Of a stretch of 64,000 nt of DNA, positions 62,851 to 64,000 are shown one piece after another. The position numbers and the translations under genes are program-made. A model generated the notes under the pieces. That model searched no databases. It was given only the letters and a program-made list of their open reading frames with translations, and was not told where the DNA came from. The stretch is taken from the NCBI GenBank assembly GCA_963727015.1, contig CAVSEV010000002.1, positions 1 through 64,000 on the forward strand, written 5' to 3'. The stretch is from DATFVJ01 sp963727015 (lineage in GTDB: Bacteria; Actinomycetota; Actinomycetes; Streptosporangiales; Streptosporangiaceae). The stretch's first letter is position 1. Each line of letters begins with the position of its first letter.

Positions 62851-63885
62851 GTGGCGCTACTTGAGGTCAAGGACCTACAGGTGTCGTTCCCGACCCCGGA
62901 CGGCGTCGTGCAGGCGGTGCGGGGCCTGACGTTCAGCGTCGATTCGGGGCAAACCCTCGGAATCGTCGGGGAGTCCGGATCGGGCAAGAGCGTGTCCACC
63001 CAGACGATCATGGGGCTCACCCGCGGCGCCAGGGTGCAGGGCCAAGCCCTGTTCGATGGCCAGGACCTGCTCACCATGAACCGTGAGCAGCTGCGCAAGA
63101 TCCGGGGCGCGAAGATCGGCATGATCTTCCAGGACCCGCTGTCGAGCCTGCATCCCTATTACCGCGTCGGCTGGCAGATCGTGGAGATGATCCGCGAGCA
63201 CGATCACAGCATGTCGAAGGCGAAGGCGCACGCCCGGGCGATCGAACTGCTCCGCCTGGTCGGCATCCCGCAGCCGGACCGCAGGGTCGATGACTTCCCG
63301 CATCAGTTCTCCGGCGGCATGCGGCAGCGCGCGATGATAGCGATGGCGATGGCGCTCAACCCGGCGCTGCTCATCGCCGACGAGCCCACGACCGCGCTCG
63401 ATGTGACCGTGCAGGCCCAGGTGCTTCAGGTCATCGAGCGGCTGCAGGACGAGTTCGGCATGGCACTCATCCTCATCACGCACGACCTGGGCGTCGTCGC
63501 GGACGTCGCGGACAACGTCGTCGTCATGTACGCGGGGGCGGCGATGGAAAAGGCGGACAGGCGGACGACCTTCTTCGCCAATCACCATCCTTACACCGAG
63601 GGCCTGCTCGAGTCGCTGCCCGCCTACGGCGGCGGCGCGCGGGAGCGGCTACGGCCAATCCCTGGCCAGCCGCCCAGCCTCATCACCCTGCCGCCCGGCT
63701 GCCCGTTCCACCCGCGCTGCCCCTACGTGATGGACCGCTGCCGCACCGAGGTTCCTGTGCTCGGAGAGGTGGGTGCCGACCCGACACACCTGTCCGCGTG
63801 TTTCCTCCCGCACGACACCCGCGCGCGCGATCAGCTTCGGCGCAAGGTCCTCGGCGAGCCCCTGCCGACTCCGGCTGAGGCGTGA
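62851..63885 (+). CDS. Oligopeptide/dipeptide ABC transporter ATPase, OppD/DppD-like
   Basis: 344 residues. Walker A GESGSGKSVSTQTIMGL, Q-loop IFQDPLSSLHPYY, signature FSGGMRQRAMIAMAMA, Walker B LLIADEPTTALDVTVQAQ, H-loop LITHDLGVVAD, and the C-terminal oligopeptide ABC extension PPGCPFHPRCPYVMDRCRTEVP with its Cys cluster. It powers the importer with the OppF-type partner that follows. Permease genes are not between the binding protein and the ATPases, so they must lie further on or elsewhere. GTG 62851 is the best start. Confidence 0.93.
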   Translation: MALLEVKDLQVSFPTPDGVVQAVRGLTFSVDSGQTLGIVGESGSGKSVSTQTIMGLTRGARVQGQALFDGQDLLTMNREQLRKIRGAKIGMIFQDPLSSLHPYYRVGWQIVEMIREHDHSMSKAKAHARAIELLRLVGIPQPDRRVDDFPHQFSGGMRQRAMIAMAMALNPALLIADEPTTALDVTVQAQVLQVIERLQDEFGMALILITHDLGVVADVADNVVVMYAGAAMEKADRRTTFFANHHPYTEGLLESLPAYGGGARERLRPIPGQPPSLITLPPGCPFHPRCPYVMDRCRTEVPVLGEVGADPTHLSACFLPHDTRARDQLRRKVLGEPLPTPAEA

Positions 63886-63896
63886 GGAGCACTGCG

Positions 63897-64000
63897 ATGG
63901 CCACGGACGTTCCTGCCACACCAGCGCAGCCCGCCACACCAGCGCAGCCCGCCACACCAGCGCAGCCTGGCGCGGACGACGTCCTGCTGCGGCTCGAGAA
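63897..64000 (+). CDS. Start of a second ABC ATPase (OppF/DppF-like), cut by the window end
   Basis: ATG 63897 with GAGGAG ~7 nt upstream. It reads MATDVPATPAQPATPAQPAT then PAQPGADDVLLRLE, where the last part is the usual first strand of an ATPase. The N-terminus is a (PATPAQ) repeat of 18-bp units x3 (63914-63967). Identification as OppF rests mostly on position 11 bp after oppD. Confidence 0.6.
   Translation, partial: MATDVPATPAQPATPAQPATPAQPGADDVLLRLE

Overview
The window is very GC-rich, densely coded DNA from a high-GC actinobacterium. The evidence is gene content: cell-division genes steA and steB beside tlyA, NAD kinase and recN; a mycothiol-dependent maleylpyruvate isomerase-type protein; DUF5999, DUF4188 and DUF4232 proteins; a W/P-rich single-pass membrane protein; a HrdB-like sigma factor; and menaquinone synthesis by menE-menB-menC-menD. 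The Streptosporangiales/Frankiales side of the phylum fits best, but this is inference and I cannot name a genus. No rRNA, convincing tRNA, CRISPR array, prophage or intact transposase is visible.

Layout. 0-9.7 kb: a repeat-rich TPR protein, a metallo-beta-lactamase-fold protein, an LCM-type methyltransferase, FtsH, a DUF1015 protein, a second TPR protein and a HAD-IIA phosphatase. 9.7-19.1 kb: an accessory stretch with an ABC exporter behind paired palindromes, an SDR, a PrmA-like methyltransferase, a nei fragment, a secreted protein gene split by a small transposon-like element, an intact nei and a DUF4232 lipoprotein. 19.1-33.1 kb: conserved backbone in the order SCP2 protein, small ORF, tlyA, nadK, recN, (GH2 lipoprotein on the other strand), small ORF, steA, steB, MraY/WecA-like enzyme, murJ, GT4 glycosyltransferase. 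The last five are tightly coupled and point to envelope synthesis and septation. 33.1-41.0 kb: small enzymes, a MmyB-type regulator and many tandem repeats. 41.5-45.5 kb: uvrA, an alpha/beta hydrolase and DUF5999. 45.5-50.2 kb: a patch of remnants with DUF4188, TetR and small membrane proteins. 50.2-60.6 kb: acyl-CoA synthetase, cysteine-desulfurase-like enzyme, sigma factor, and menE divergent from menBCD. 60.9-64 kb: start of a peptide ABC importer operon.

Two features run through the window. First, many otherwise well conserved genes (HAD, tlyA, recN, menB, an ABC ATPase and others) are broken as read by single-base indels. Almost all are +1 insertions, and nearly all lie in the first 26 kb. 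I read this mainly as insertion-biased sequence error, but it needs checking. Second, the DNA is unusually rich in tandem minisatellites (8-39 bp units, often codon-phased inside genes) and in small dispersed inverted-repeat elements. The best case is a 276-bp CTAG-flanked element whose removal exactly restores a reading frame.
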